This document shows positions 53,847-61,892 of a DNA stretch of 64,000 nucleotides, piece by piece. This DNA is from Rhizobium johnstonii 3841 (GTDB lineage: Bacteria; Pseudomonadota; Alphaproteobacteria; Rhizobiales; Rhizobiaceae), in NCBI RefSeq assembly GCF_000009265.1, contig NC_008380.1:1679501-1743500 (forward strand), given 5' to 3'. Under the pieces are notes generated by a model. The model did no database searches. It had not been told where the DNA came from and worked only from the letters and a program-made list of their open reading frames with translations. The first letter of the stretch is position 1; the number at the start of each line of letters is the position of its first letter. A program made the translations under genes and the position numbers.

Positions 53847-55184
53847 ATGAATAGAACCGTGAAATCGATCAGCATACTGCCGGCATACCGATTGAAAGCA
53901 GCTGTCGCGCTTGCTGGCGCGGCGCTTTTTTGTATTGGCCTTTCGACAGCCACGCGCGCCGACGACCTGGCTGTATGGGATGACCAAACCTATGAAGGTC
54001 AGAGTGCGGTCATAGAGCAGCTCAACAAGGAGTTCGAAGCTGCCCATCCCGGCGTCACGATCAAGCGCACCGCCCGCACTTTCGACGACATGAAGTTGAC
54101 GCTGAAGCTTGCGGTTTCGGCAGGTGATGGCCCTGTCATCACGAAAGTCAATCAGGGTGCGGGTGACATGGGGGCGATGGTCAAGGAAGGATTGCTCCTG
54201 CCGGTCGACGACTACATCAAAAACTATGGCTGGGATAAGCGCCAGTCGGATTCCGTGCTTGCTCGAGACCGCTGGGAAGATGGAAAATTTGGGGTCGGTA
54301 AGACCTACGGCATATCAGGCCTCGGCGAGATCGTTGGCCTCTACTACAATAAAAAGATCCTCGGCGATGCGGGAGTAGCGCTGCCGCAAACCTTCGAGGA
54401 GCTGTTGGCCGGTCTTGATAAGCTGAAGGAAAAGGGCGTTGCGCCCTTCATGATGGGCTCGGCAAAGCAGCATCTGGCCCTGCACATGATCGGGGCCATC
54501 GAGCAGGCGCATATCGACGCGAGCAATCGTGCCGAGCTTGACGATCTGATTTACGGCCGGGGCGGCTCCTGGAACACCAAGGGGAACATCGAATCCGCCA
54601 AACTCGTGCAGCAATGGGCACAGGGCGGTTATTTTTTCCCCGGTTTCGAAGGCATCTCGGGTGACGACGCCGTCCAGCTTTTCATTTCCGGGCAGGGCGC
54701 GTTCCTGATCTCCGGGACCTGGTATTTCGGTGACATGCAACACAATCCGGATATCGGCTTCATGGCGATTCCCGCTCCGAAGGGTATTTCCAAGCCCATG
54801 AGTGTCGGGGGCGTGGATCTTGCCTGGGCGATAACGAGCCTTGCCAAAACGAAGCCGACACAGGACGTGGCCGGCGCATATATCGATTATATGGTCTCGG
54901 AAAAGGCTGCTGAAACCTGGGCCAATGCTGGCTATCTTCCGGCAACGTCGCTCGCGGCTGACGCAAAGCCAAAGCTCACGCCGCTCCTCAGCTCCGGCAT
55001 CGAAATGTGGAAGACACTCAACGCAAACGACGCCCTCGGCCATTACCCCGACTGGTCGAGCCCGACGATGCTGAAGACAATAGACGACAACACGCCGCTT
55101 CTTCTGTCCGGCAATATCACGCCCGAAGCCTTTGTCGATGCTATGGACAAGGATTATCAGGCGTACCTGAAGGATAAGAAATAA
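53847..55184 (+). CDS. Sugar ABC transporter substrate-binding protein (family 1)
   Basis: The protein has 445 residues from the ATG at 53847 (GAGGTGGAGC upstream); a frame start at 53817 lacks a site. The signal peptide runs to about residue 39 (LAGAALFCIGLSTATRA-DD). The mature part has the family 1 fold: EQLNKEFEAAHPGVTIKRTA, FGVGKTYGISGLGEIVGLYY and GDDAVQLFISGQGAFLISGT, typical of oligosaccharide or polyol binding. A GC-rich hairpin (55200-55228) follows, then two permease genes. Confidence 0.92.
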   Translation: MNRTVKSISILPAYRLKAAVALAGAALFCIGLSTATRADDLAVWDDQTYEGQSAVIEQLNKEFEAAHPGVTIKRTARTFDDMKLTLKLAVSAGDGPVITKVNQGAGDMGAMVKEGLLLPVDDYIKNYGWDKRQSDSVLARDRWEDGKFGVGKTYGISGLGEIVGLYYNKKILGDAGVALPQTFEELLAGLDKLKEKGVAPFMMGSAKQHLALHMIGAIEQAHIDASNRAELDDLIYGRGGSWNTKGNIESAKLVQQWAQGGYFFPGFEGISGDDAVQLFISGQGAFLISGTWYFGDMQHNPDIGFMAIPAPKGISKPMSVGGVDLAWAITSLAKTKPTQDVAGAYIDYMVSEKAAETWANAGYLPATSLAADAKPKLTPLLSSGIEMWKTLNANDALGHYPDWSSPTMLKTIDDNTPLLLSGNITPEAFVDAMDKDYQAYLKDKK

Positions 55185-55199
55185 AAGATTGCAGGCGCT

Positions 55200-55228
55200 G
55201 GTCACGGCCGTCCCCTGCGGTCGTGACC
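55200..55228 (+). promoter_or_regulatory. Hairpin between the binding-protein and permease genes
   Basis: GGTCACG pairs with CGTGACC (55200-55206 with 55222-55228), with an inner CCG/CGG pairing. There is no T-run, so it probably stabilises the upstream mRNA end and limits read-through, giving more binding protein than permease. Confidence 0.6.
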
Positions 55229-55310
55229 TCAGTCTCGTCGATCCAAATAAATGAACACTGCGATCGGCATGCTGCGCGACGACCACAGCTTTAGCTTTAT
55301 GGAGTAATGG

Positions 55311-56204
55311 ATGAAACGCTCCGCACTTGATGGCTCGCAACAGACCAATTTTATCTATTTATTGCCTGGATTGCTGTTCTACGCGGCTTTTGTCTTTGGA
55401 CCGATCGTCGCGGCTTTGGGTTTGAGCCTGACCAGTTGGGACGGCCTGAGCATGCCCAAGTGGGTTGGTCTCGGCAATTACGTCGATCTCTTTTCTGACA
55501 GCCGTTTTTATATTGCCTTGCGTAACAATGCCGAGCTTATGATCTTCTACTGTGTCCTGCCGCTCGTGCTCGGCATAACTCTTGCTGCGTGCGTCTGGAA
55601 TCTGAAGCAGCGCGAACAACTTGCGCTCCGGACCTTCCTGTTCCTGCCCTATATCATGCCGACCGCCGTGTTGGGTATCATCTGGGCATGGCTCTATAAT
55701 CCTGCATTTGGCCCTTTCAATCAGTTTCTGAGAGCAGTGGGCTTAGGCGCCTTCGCACTCCCGTGGCTCGGAGATTTCAATTTTGTGCTTCCCGCGGTCG
55801 GGATCGTTGCCACCTGGTATTTCTTCGGTTTTTGCATGGTCATCTTCCTGACCGGGATTCAGCGCATCGACCCGTCTCTTTTCGACGCTGCCAAGGTCGA
55901 TGGCGCTTCGGCACGAAAAACCTTTTTCTGGATAACGCTGCCGCTTCTCTTGCCTGAAATAAGGGTGGTTTTGCTCCTGACGGTGATAGCGTCCATCAAG
56001 AGCTTCGACCTGATTTTTACAATGACCAGGGGCGGACCCGCCAACGCGACGCTCGTGCCGAACATCTACATGTACCAGCTCGGCTTCGAGCTTAATCGGT
56101 TCGGGGCCGCAGCGGCCATCGCCATTGTCGGCGCGATACTCACATTCGTCATCAACTATGCAATTCACCGATTTGTGGGATCGCAGAACAAAGGACGGGC
56201 TTGA
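55311..56204 (+). CDS. Sugar ABC transporter permease, MalF type
   Basis: The protein has 297 residues with six membrane segments, starting at the ATG at 55311. The EAA motif lies in DPSLFDAAKVDGASARKTFF, where the transporter contacts its ATPase. The N-terminal FIYLLPGLLFYAAFVFGPIV is typical. Its stop overlaps the ATG of the second permease by one base (TGATG). Confidence 0.93.
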   Translation: MKRSALDGSQQTNFIYLLPGLLFYAAFVFGPIVAALGLSLTSWDGLSMPKWVGLGNYVDLFSDSRFYIALRNNAELMIFYCVLPLVLGITLAACVWNLKQREQLALRTFLFLPYIMPTAVLGIIWAWLYNPAFGPFNQFLRAVGLGAFALPWLGDFNFVLPAVGIVATWYFFGFCMVIFLTGIQRIDPSLFDAAKVDGASARKTFFWITLPLLLPEIRVVLLLTVIASIKSFDLIFTMTRGGPANATLVPNIYMYQLGFELNRFGAAAAIAIVGAILTFVINYAIHRFVGSQNKGRA

Positions 56205-57037
56205 TGAGCCGTTGGTCTAACATCTCCGCCGGTACGCTATTCCTTCGCATTGTCCTCTGGCTTCTTGCTTTCGTAACGATCATCCCCTTCCTGCTTCTGC
56301 TTCTGACCTCGATAAAGAGCAAGGCGGACGTTCTGCAGGGTGCATTCGCGCTGCCGGCATATCCGCATTTCGAAAATTACGTCGATGCTTGGAATGCCGG
56401 ACATTTCAACATTTACTTCTGGAATTCGATCATCGTTGTCATACCCGTCGTTGCTGCAAGCGTCTTTTTAGGCCTGCTGACCGGTTTTGCCTTCGCCTAC
56501 CTGTCGTTTCCGTTCCGGCGCACGCTGTTCGCTATCCTGACGCTCGGCATGATGGTGCCGGCCGAAGCCTTCATCATCCCGCTTTATTATGAAATGCGGT
56601 ATCTGGGGTTGATCAACACCTATGCGGCTCTCATTCTGCCGCAGATCGCGATGTCGATACCGTTCTCGACGATCTTCCTCGCCAGCGCGATGCAGCAACT
56701 GCCGGAAGAGGTTCTCGAAGCGGCGGTTCTCGATGGCGCCGGACGCTTCTATATCCTGCGCAAGATCGTTATCCCACTCATGGTGCCGGCAATGTCGACA
56801 CTAGCGCTGTTCCTGTTCATATGGACCTGGAACGAGTTTCTGATTCCGTTCATCCTGGTTAACGACGACGACTATCGGACGCTGCCCCTCGGCATGCTGT
56901 TTTTCCAAGGGCGTTATACCGTCAACACGCCGGTTCTGACCGCCGGCGCGGTGATTGTCATTTTCCCGCTCATCGTGACTTATCTCATTTTCCAGCGGCG
57001 GTTTATTGCCGGCTTGACGGCAGGAGCGACGAAATAG
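56204..57037 (+). CDS. Sugar ABC transporter permease, MalG type
   Basis: The protein has 277 residues from the ATG at 56204. Six membrane segments are seen, with the EAA loop in LPEEVLEAAVLDGAGRFYIL. The C-terminus PLIVTYLIFQRRFIAGLTAG matches MalG-type permeases. It closes the operon; no ATP-binding gene follows, so a shared ATPase elsewhere is required. It converges on the Wzy-like gene with a 27-bp gap. Confidence 0.93.
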   Translation: MSRWSNISAGTLFLRIVLWLLAFVTIIPFLLLLLTSIKSKADVLQGAFALPAYPHFENYVDAWNAGHFNIYFWNSIIVVIPVVAASVFLGLLTGFAFAYLSFPFRRTLFAILTLGMMVPAEAFIIPLYYEMRYLGLINTYAALILPQIAMSIPFSTIFLASAMQQLPEEVLEAAVLDGAGRFYILRKIVIPLMVPAMSTLALFLFIWTWNEFLIPFILVNDDDYRTLPLGMLFFQGRYTVNTPVLTAGAVIVIFPLIVTYLIFQRRFIAGLTAGATK

Positions 57038-57064
57038 ACAGCCGATGCGGTCGGCGGCAAGACC

Positions 57065-58309
57065 TCACGCCGCGCCCCTCAGTCTTCGCTCGCGCTTGTG
57101 GCGCACTTCCAGCGCCGCGCAGCCCCAGACCGTGCCAAGCAGCAGATAGACATGGCGCCAGTGGTCGATATCGATGACGTTGCCGATTGTCGCATGGCCG
57201 AGAACCGAGATCCAGGCGATCATCAGGAAGGGCTGCCACGGCCGGTCGAGCAGCAGGTTTCGGAAACCGAGAGCCAGCGTCCAGAGAAGCATGCCGACAT
57301 AGCTGACAAAGCCGAGCCAGCCATAGGAGGTGAGCGATTTCAGCCAGATATTGTGCTCGTCCTCGGGAAACATCGTGCCGAACACCAGCGGGCCGATGCC
57401 GAGCGGACGCTCCATCATCATGGTGAAGCCGATCCGGTGGCGCTCGAAGCGGCCGAGATGTTCGCCGTCATATTGCTGTACCAGCTGGGCGCGCGCCGAA
57501 AACAGTTCGGCGACCTTCGGGATCTGCAGCGCCACCAGCAGCGACGCGATCAGCATGATGATCGCCGCCAGCGACAGGACCAGGACGCGTAAGCGAAAGG
57601 CGCCGCTGCGCTCCTTCAGCAGCATGATGAAGATCAAGAGCACCACGCCGAGCGCAAAGAGCCCCCAGGCGGCGCGGGAAAAAGAGAGGAAAATGCCGAG
57701 CGCAAGCACGAGCAGGGCGGCGGCCTTCAGCGGCGATTTCTTCAGGTCGCCGGCCAGGACACCGTGGACGAGATAGAGCGATGGCGGCACCAGGAAGGGA
57801 CCGAAAACATTCGGATCCTGGAAGGCGCCCTTGGCACGGTCGTAGAGCGTGAAGATTTCCGCGCCCGGGAAGGCATGGAAGTAGCCGAGTATGCCGAGCG
57901 CGGAGGTGGCAACGGCGGCAAAGGTCCAGGCATTGAAGATCAGCGGCAGCCGCTTGTGGCTGTCCTCGATGATTGCCGCGTAGAACACCGCCGTCAGCGC
58001 CAGGAAGGTCGACACCGCGATATACATCGGCGCGGTTGCCAGGTCCTTCATCTGCGTCAGCGACAGCATGCCGCCGATATTGAAGGTCAGCAGCAGGGCA
58101 AGCAGCGGCGCCACGCTGCGCGAAATCCTGAGACCCAGCATGAACCAGAGGCCGATCAGCCCCGCCATCCAGAGTTCATAAGGTGCCGGCTCGTCGATCA
58201 CGAAACCGGAAAGGAAGACGCCGAAGGCGACGAAGGCCGAGCCGATCAGGCGCAGCGTCATCCGCTGCGGTTGGGCGACACGGGGATATGTCGCCTCGAT
58301 CGCGGTCAA
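57065..58309 (-). CDS. Wzy-like polysaccharide polymerase/O-antigen ligase family membrane protein
   Basis: The protein has 414 residues with about ten to twelve hydrophobic segments. A large periplasmic loop (about 265-330) follows the eighth segment, and the region RAKGAFQDPNVFGPFLVPPS matches the O-antigen ligase/polymerase (PF04932) signature. It probably joins repeat units of the exopolysaccharide made by this cluster. Its ATG overlaps the stop of the upstream sugar transferase by 4 bp, so they are coupled. Confidence 0.85.
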   Translation of the reverse strand: MTAIEATYPRVAQPQRMTLRLIGSAFVAFGVFLSGFVIDEPAPYELWMAGLIGLWFMLGLRISRSVAPLLALLLTFNIGGMLSLTQMKDLATAPMYIAVSTFLALTAVFYAAIIEDSHKRLPLIFNAWTFAAVATSALGILGYFHAFPGAEIFTLYDRAKGAFQDPNVFGPFLVPPSLYLVHGVLAGDLKKSPLKAAALLVLALGIFLSFSRAAWGLFALGVVLLIFIMLLKERSGAFRLRVLVLSLAAIIMLIASLLVALQIPKVAELFSARAQLVQQYDGEHLGRFERHRIGFTMMMERPLGIGPLVFGTMFPEDEHNIWLKSLTSYGWLGFVSYVGMLLWTLALGFRNLLLDRPWQPFLMIAWISVLGHATIGNVIDIDHWRHVYLLLGTVWGCAALEVRHKRERRLRGAA

Positions 58310-59868
58310 TAGGCGTTTTCCGTGTTGAGCAGTCGGATCGGCGTCAGGAACAGGATCTTGAGATCGAACCAGAGCGACCAGTTCTCGATGTAGTAGAGGT
58401 CGTAGGCCGTGCGGAACTTGATCTTCTCGTCATTGTCCACTTCGCCGCGCCAGCCGTTGATCTGCGCCCAGCCGGTGACACCGGGCTTGACGCGGTGGCG
58501 GGCGAAATAACCCTCTACGACATCGGCGAAGGCGCGATCGCGCGCCTGGGCGAGAACGGCATGCGGACGTGGGCCGACCAGCGAGAGCTCGCCCCTCAAG
58601 ACGTTGAAAAGCTGCGGCAATTCGTCGATCGAGGTCTTGCGGATGAAGCGGCCGACGCGGGTGACGCGCGGATCGCCCTTGGTCACCGCTGCCTTGCCGG
58701 TGGGGTCGGCCATGTTGGTGTACATCGAACGGAACTTGAAGACGTTGATGATTTCGTTGTTGAAGCCGTGGCGCTTCTGCATGAAAAAGACCGGGCCTTC
58801 CGACGTCGCCTTGATGGCGATCGCGGTCGCGACCATGATCGGCCAGAGCAGCGCAAGTGCGACGATCGTGAAGAAGATGTCGAAGCCGCGCTTGGCGACG
58901 GAATCCCAGTCGCGGATCGGCTTCTTGAAAATATCGAGCATCGGCACCGAGCCGACATGCGAATAGGCGCGCGGCCGGAAGCGCAGCCGGTTGGCATGCG
59001 CGGCAAGGCGGATATCGACCGGCAGAACCCAGAGCTTCTTCAAAAGGTCGTAGATACGGGCCTCGGCCGACAGCGGCAGGGCGATGATCAGCATGTCGAT
59101 GCGCGTCAGCCGCACGAATTCGACGAGTTCGGCCACGGTGCCGAGCTTCGGATAACCGGCGACCATGATCGGCGAGCGTTTCTCGCCGCGGTCGTCGAAG
59201 ATGCCGCAGATGCGGATGTCGTTGTCGGCCTGCTGTTCGAGGATGCGGATCAGGTCCTTGGCCGGCTCGCCGCCGCCGACGATGACGGCGCGGCGTTCCA
59301 TGATGCCGTTGCGCGCCCAGTTGCGGATGCCGTAGGCGACGAGGAAACGCTCGGCCGCAAGGAAGAGCGCGCCTGCGGCGAACCACGGGATATAGGCATC
59401 GACCATCGCCCATGTGGTGCCGCGAATGAGCGCGAACAGGCCGATGGTCAGGAGAAGCGCGATCGTCCACGCGGCGACGATGCGCGGCATCAGCCGCAGC
59501 TTCGCCCGAAGGGCGGGAATGGTGTAGGTGTCGGCAAGCTGCAGGCCGATGACGGTCAGGGCCGAAGCGATCGCTGCCATGCCCGTCCGCATCCAGGTGG
59601 AATCGCTGCCGTCACCGGGCCAGAAATAGTGGACGATCAGGGCGATCGCGAAGAGCGCCAGGAATTCCAGCAGCCTCAATTGGCCGATGATGATCACAGG
59701 CGAATTGGTTCCGTCGCGGAACTGTTCGGCGATCTGCCGGGCATAGGGGTTGATTTCCGTCGGGTCGGAAGGCTTCTCCTGACCCGCGCCGCTGCGCGCC
59801 TCGACGTCGGCGACCTGCTTGCGCAGTGCTTCCACGTCGAATTGATCGCCTTTTTCCAGCTTGTTCAT
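58306..59868 (-). CDS. Undecaprenyl-phosphate sugar phosphotransferase (WcaJ/ExoY type)
   Basis: The protein has 520 residues from the ATG at 59868; a second ATG at 59886 gives six more residues because MNKL is duplicated there. Four or five N-terminal membrane helices precede a Rossmann-like domain (RRAVIVGGGEPAKDLIRILE) and the C-terminal transferase domain: KRGFDIFFTIVALALLWPIM, GPVFFMQKRHGFNNEIINVF, RRVGRFIRKTSIDELPQLFN-like core and LSLVGPRPHAV. It loads the first sugar phosphate on the lipid carrier. Start of the polysaccharide pathway; the sugar may be glucose or galactose. Confidence 0.93.
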   Translation of the reverse strand: MNKLEKGDQFDVEALRKQVADVEARSGAGQEKPSDPTEINPYARQIAEQFRDGTNSPVIIIGQLRLLEFLALFAIALIVHYFWPGDGSDSTWMRTGMAAIASALTVIGLQLADTYTIPALRAKLRLMPRIVAAWTIALLLTIGLFALIRGTTWAMVDAYIPWFAAGALFLAAERFLVAYGIRNWARNGIMERRAVIVGGGEPAKDLIRILEQQADNDIRICGIFDDRGEKRSPIMVAGYPKLGTVAELVEFVRLTRIDMLIIALPLSAEARIYDLLKKLWVLPVDIRLAAHANRLRFRPRAYSHVGSVPMLDIFKKPIRDWDSVAKRGFDIFFTIVALALLWPIMVATAIAIKATSEGPVFFMQKRHGFNNEIINVFKFRSMYTNMADPTGKAAVTKGDPRVTRVGRFIRKTSIDELPQLFNVLRGELSLVGPRPHAVLAQARDRAFADVVEGYFARHRVKPGVTGWAQINGWRGEVDNDEKIKFRTAYDLYYIENWSLWFDLKILFLTPIRLLNTENAY

Positions 59869-59942
59869 GGGGCCCAGCTTGTTCATGGGGCGTAGTCGCT
59901 CGTTGTCACCAAGCGAAATACCAGAAAGCCCCTAAGAAATAT

Positions 59943-61124
59943 TTACGAGGCGACGGGCATTGCTTGGCCGGCAGTGGGGCCAGCAGTGGGATTGACGAGC
60001 TCATGGTACAGTTTCAGGACATCACGTGCCATGACGGCGGAGGAAAACACCGCCTTCACCGCCTCCGGCTTCGGCATCGTCCTGGCGTGCCAGTCGGGCG
60101 TGCTCAGCGTTTCCGCCATGACGCGGGCGAGATCGTCGGAATTGCCGGGCTCGACCAGTGCTGCACTGTCCGCGCCGAGCACCTCGGGAATGCCGCCGAC
60201 ACGGCTTGCAATGATCGTCTTGCCGGCGCCGAGCCCCTCGAGCACGATATAGGGCATGGCTTCGGCGCGCGAGGGAACGACGAGGTTCTGCGCCATGGAG
60301 AAGGCTTCGTGGACCCGCATTGCCGGCAGCATGCCGATGCGTTTGCCAAGGCCGCGTTCGACCATCATTTCACGGTAACGGTCGCGATCCGGCCCGTCGC
60401 CGATCATCAGCGCCGACAGCGGCCTGCCGAGCAGCCGTTCGGTCTTGGCGAAGGCATCGACAAACAGATCGGGACCCTTGAGGTCCCGGAGCATTCCGAC
60501 ATAGATGAAATGCACAGCATCCGAGCGGGTCGGGATCGGTTCGAAATCGCGCTCGCCGATGCCGTTATAGATCAGTCTCGTCTTCGTCCGCGGCCGTCCG
60601 ACCTTCCGCGCATAGGTGTCGCGCTCATATTCGCAGATGAAGACCAGCGCATCGGTGAAATATTCCTGCAGGCGCTCCATCTTGAGGACGAACTGTCCAC
60701 TGAGCGAGGAGCGCGAATAATGCAGGCTTCCGCCATGCGCGGTATAGAGGCGGGCTACGCGATACCTGTTCACCCGCAACGCTGAGCCGGCAAGTCGCGC
60801 GAGCACGCCGCCCTTGGCGCCGTGTCCGTGCAGCACATCCGGCCGCAAACTTTTGATTTTCTTGTATGTATCCCACATCGTCGCAATATCGGACGGGCTG
60901 ATCGAGCGCCGGATCGGCACGCGTGTCAGACCGAGCGAGAGATAGGGACGGATATCGTCGAACAGGCTGTCCTCGTGCTCGCCGCCGGTCGAGCTGTCGC
61001 AGAGGATGCCGATTTCATGGCCGGCCTTGCTGTGTTCCTCGACGAGATCGCGGACATGGCGGAAAATTCCGCCGACCGGCGACCTGAAGCAATGAAGGAT
61101 GCGGAGCGGCTGCTGTTCTGCCAT
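59943..61124 (-). CDS. Glycosyltransferase family 4
   Basis: The protein has 393 residues. GT-B fold signatures are present: LRILHCFRSPVGGIFRHVRD at the N-terminus, the C-terminal nucleotide-sugar part IYVGMLRDLKGPDLFVDAFA, and the EX7E motif in EAMPYIVLEGLGAGKTIIAS. It is a cytoplasmic transferase extending the exopolysaccharide unit. It lies three bases after the exporter gene and 56 before the sugar phosphotransferase, in one probable transcript. Confidence 0.92.
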   Translation of the reverse strand: MAEQQPLRILHCFRSPVGGIFRHVRDLVEEHSKAGHEIGILCDSSTGGEHEDSLFDDIRPYLSLGLTRVPIRRSISPSDIATMWDTYKKIKSLRPDVLHGHGAKGGVLARLAGSALRVNRYRVARLYTAHGGSLHYSRSSLSGQFVLKMERLQEYFTDALVFICEYERDTYARKVGRPRTKTRLIYNGIGERDFEPIPTRSDAVHFIYVGMLRDLKGPDLFVDAFAKTERLLGRPLSALMIGDGPDRDRYREMMVERGLGKRIGMLPAMRVHEAFSMAQNLVVPSRAEAMPYIVLEGLGAGKTIIASRVGGIPEVLGADSAALVEPGNSDDLARVMAETLSTPDWHARTMPKPEAVKAVFSSAVMARDVLKLYHELVNPTAGPTAGQAMPVAS

Positions 61125-61127
61125 CGC

Positions 61128-61703
61128 TCAGAAAAGCCGTTCGCGAACGTAGATCGTGTCACCTGCGATGATCGGCCCCGATATGTTGATGCGGCCGGTC
61201 AGCACCTGTCCATTGATCTTCCGGGTGACATCGACCATGCGCTGGTTGGCGCGGCTGGTGAAGCCGCCGGCAACCGCGATGGCATTCTGCACCGTCATGC
61301 CGGGAACATAGGCATACTGGCCGGGCTGGCCGACTTCACCCATGATGAAGACCGAACGGTAGCGATCGACATCGATGGTGACGTCGGGATCGCGAAGATA
61401 GCCCTGCTGCAGTTTCTGGGCGATCTGGCCTGAGAGTTGCTGCAGGGTTCGGCCGCGGGCAGGGACCTGGCCGATGAGGGGGAAGGCGACATAGCCGGCC
61501 TGATCCACCGTATAGGTATTGGTCAGGCTCTGCTGGTCGAAGACGGTGATGCGCAGCCGATCGCCGCTGTCCAGCGTATAGGGCTGGATGGTGGCCTCGT
61601 TGAAGGCCTTCGGCGCCGGCCTGTACGTCGTGCAGCCGCCCAATGCTGCCGTCATGGCTGCAAGGCTCAGGGCCAAAAGGATCTTGGGCTGGACGACAGA
61701 CAT
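61128..61703 (-). CDS. Polysaccharide export lipoprotein (Wza/ExoF-like)
   Basis: The protein has 191 residues. The signal sequence ends in the lipobox LGGC (Cys24), giving an outer-membrane lipoprotein. The polysaccharide export domain (PES) is YTLDSGDRLRITVFDQQSLT, YTVDQAGYVAFPLIGQVPAR, and the SLBB domain is VFIMGEVGQPGQYAYVPGMT. It is shorter than E. coli Wza, lacking the C-terminal helix, as in ExoF/HfsD-like proteins. It is the first gene of the four-gene minus-strand unit and is divergent from the Wzc-like gene. Confidence 0.92.
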   Translation of the reverse strand: MSVVQPKILLALSLAAMTAALGGCTTYRPAPKAFNEATIQPYTLDSGDRLRITVFDQQSLTNTYTVDQAGYVAFPLIGQVPARGRTLQQLSGQIAQKLQQGYLRDPDVTIDVDRYRSVFIMGEVGQPGQYAYVPGMTVQNAIAVAGGFTSRANQRMVDVTRKINGQVLTGRINISGPIIAGDTIYVRERLF

Positions 61704-61892
61704 CCGCTTGTGCTCACAAAAATGAACTCGGTGCAGTCGTTATCGATGCGTTAGGGTTAATGCCCGGTAAAGGACGCCTGCAAATTCCCGGTTTCCTTCA
61801 TCGATCGTCGCTCATTCCCGGCGAGATCACCATTAACCGTTGAGTTACCATGGTCGTTTACGCTTACGGCACCTTTGTTGTGGAGTAAGAGC

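Noticed and set aside
58183..59895. A 570-residue plus-strand frame opposite the sugar phosphotransferase
   Set aside because: Shadow frame; the minus-strand gene has all motifs of the transferase family.
61755..61838. GGTTAATG/CATTAACC pair in the exporter-Wzc intergenic region
   Set aside because: The arms are 8 bp and 68 bp apart, which can easily occur by chance; not listed as an operator.
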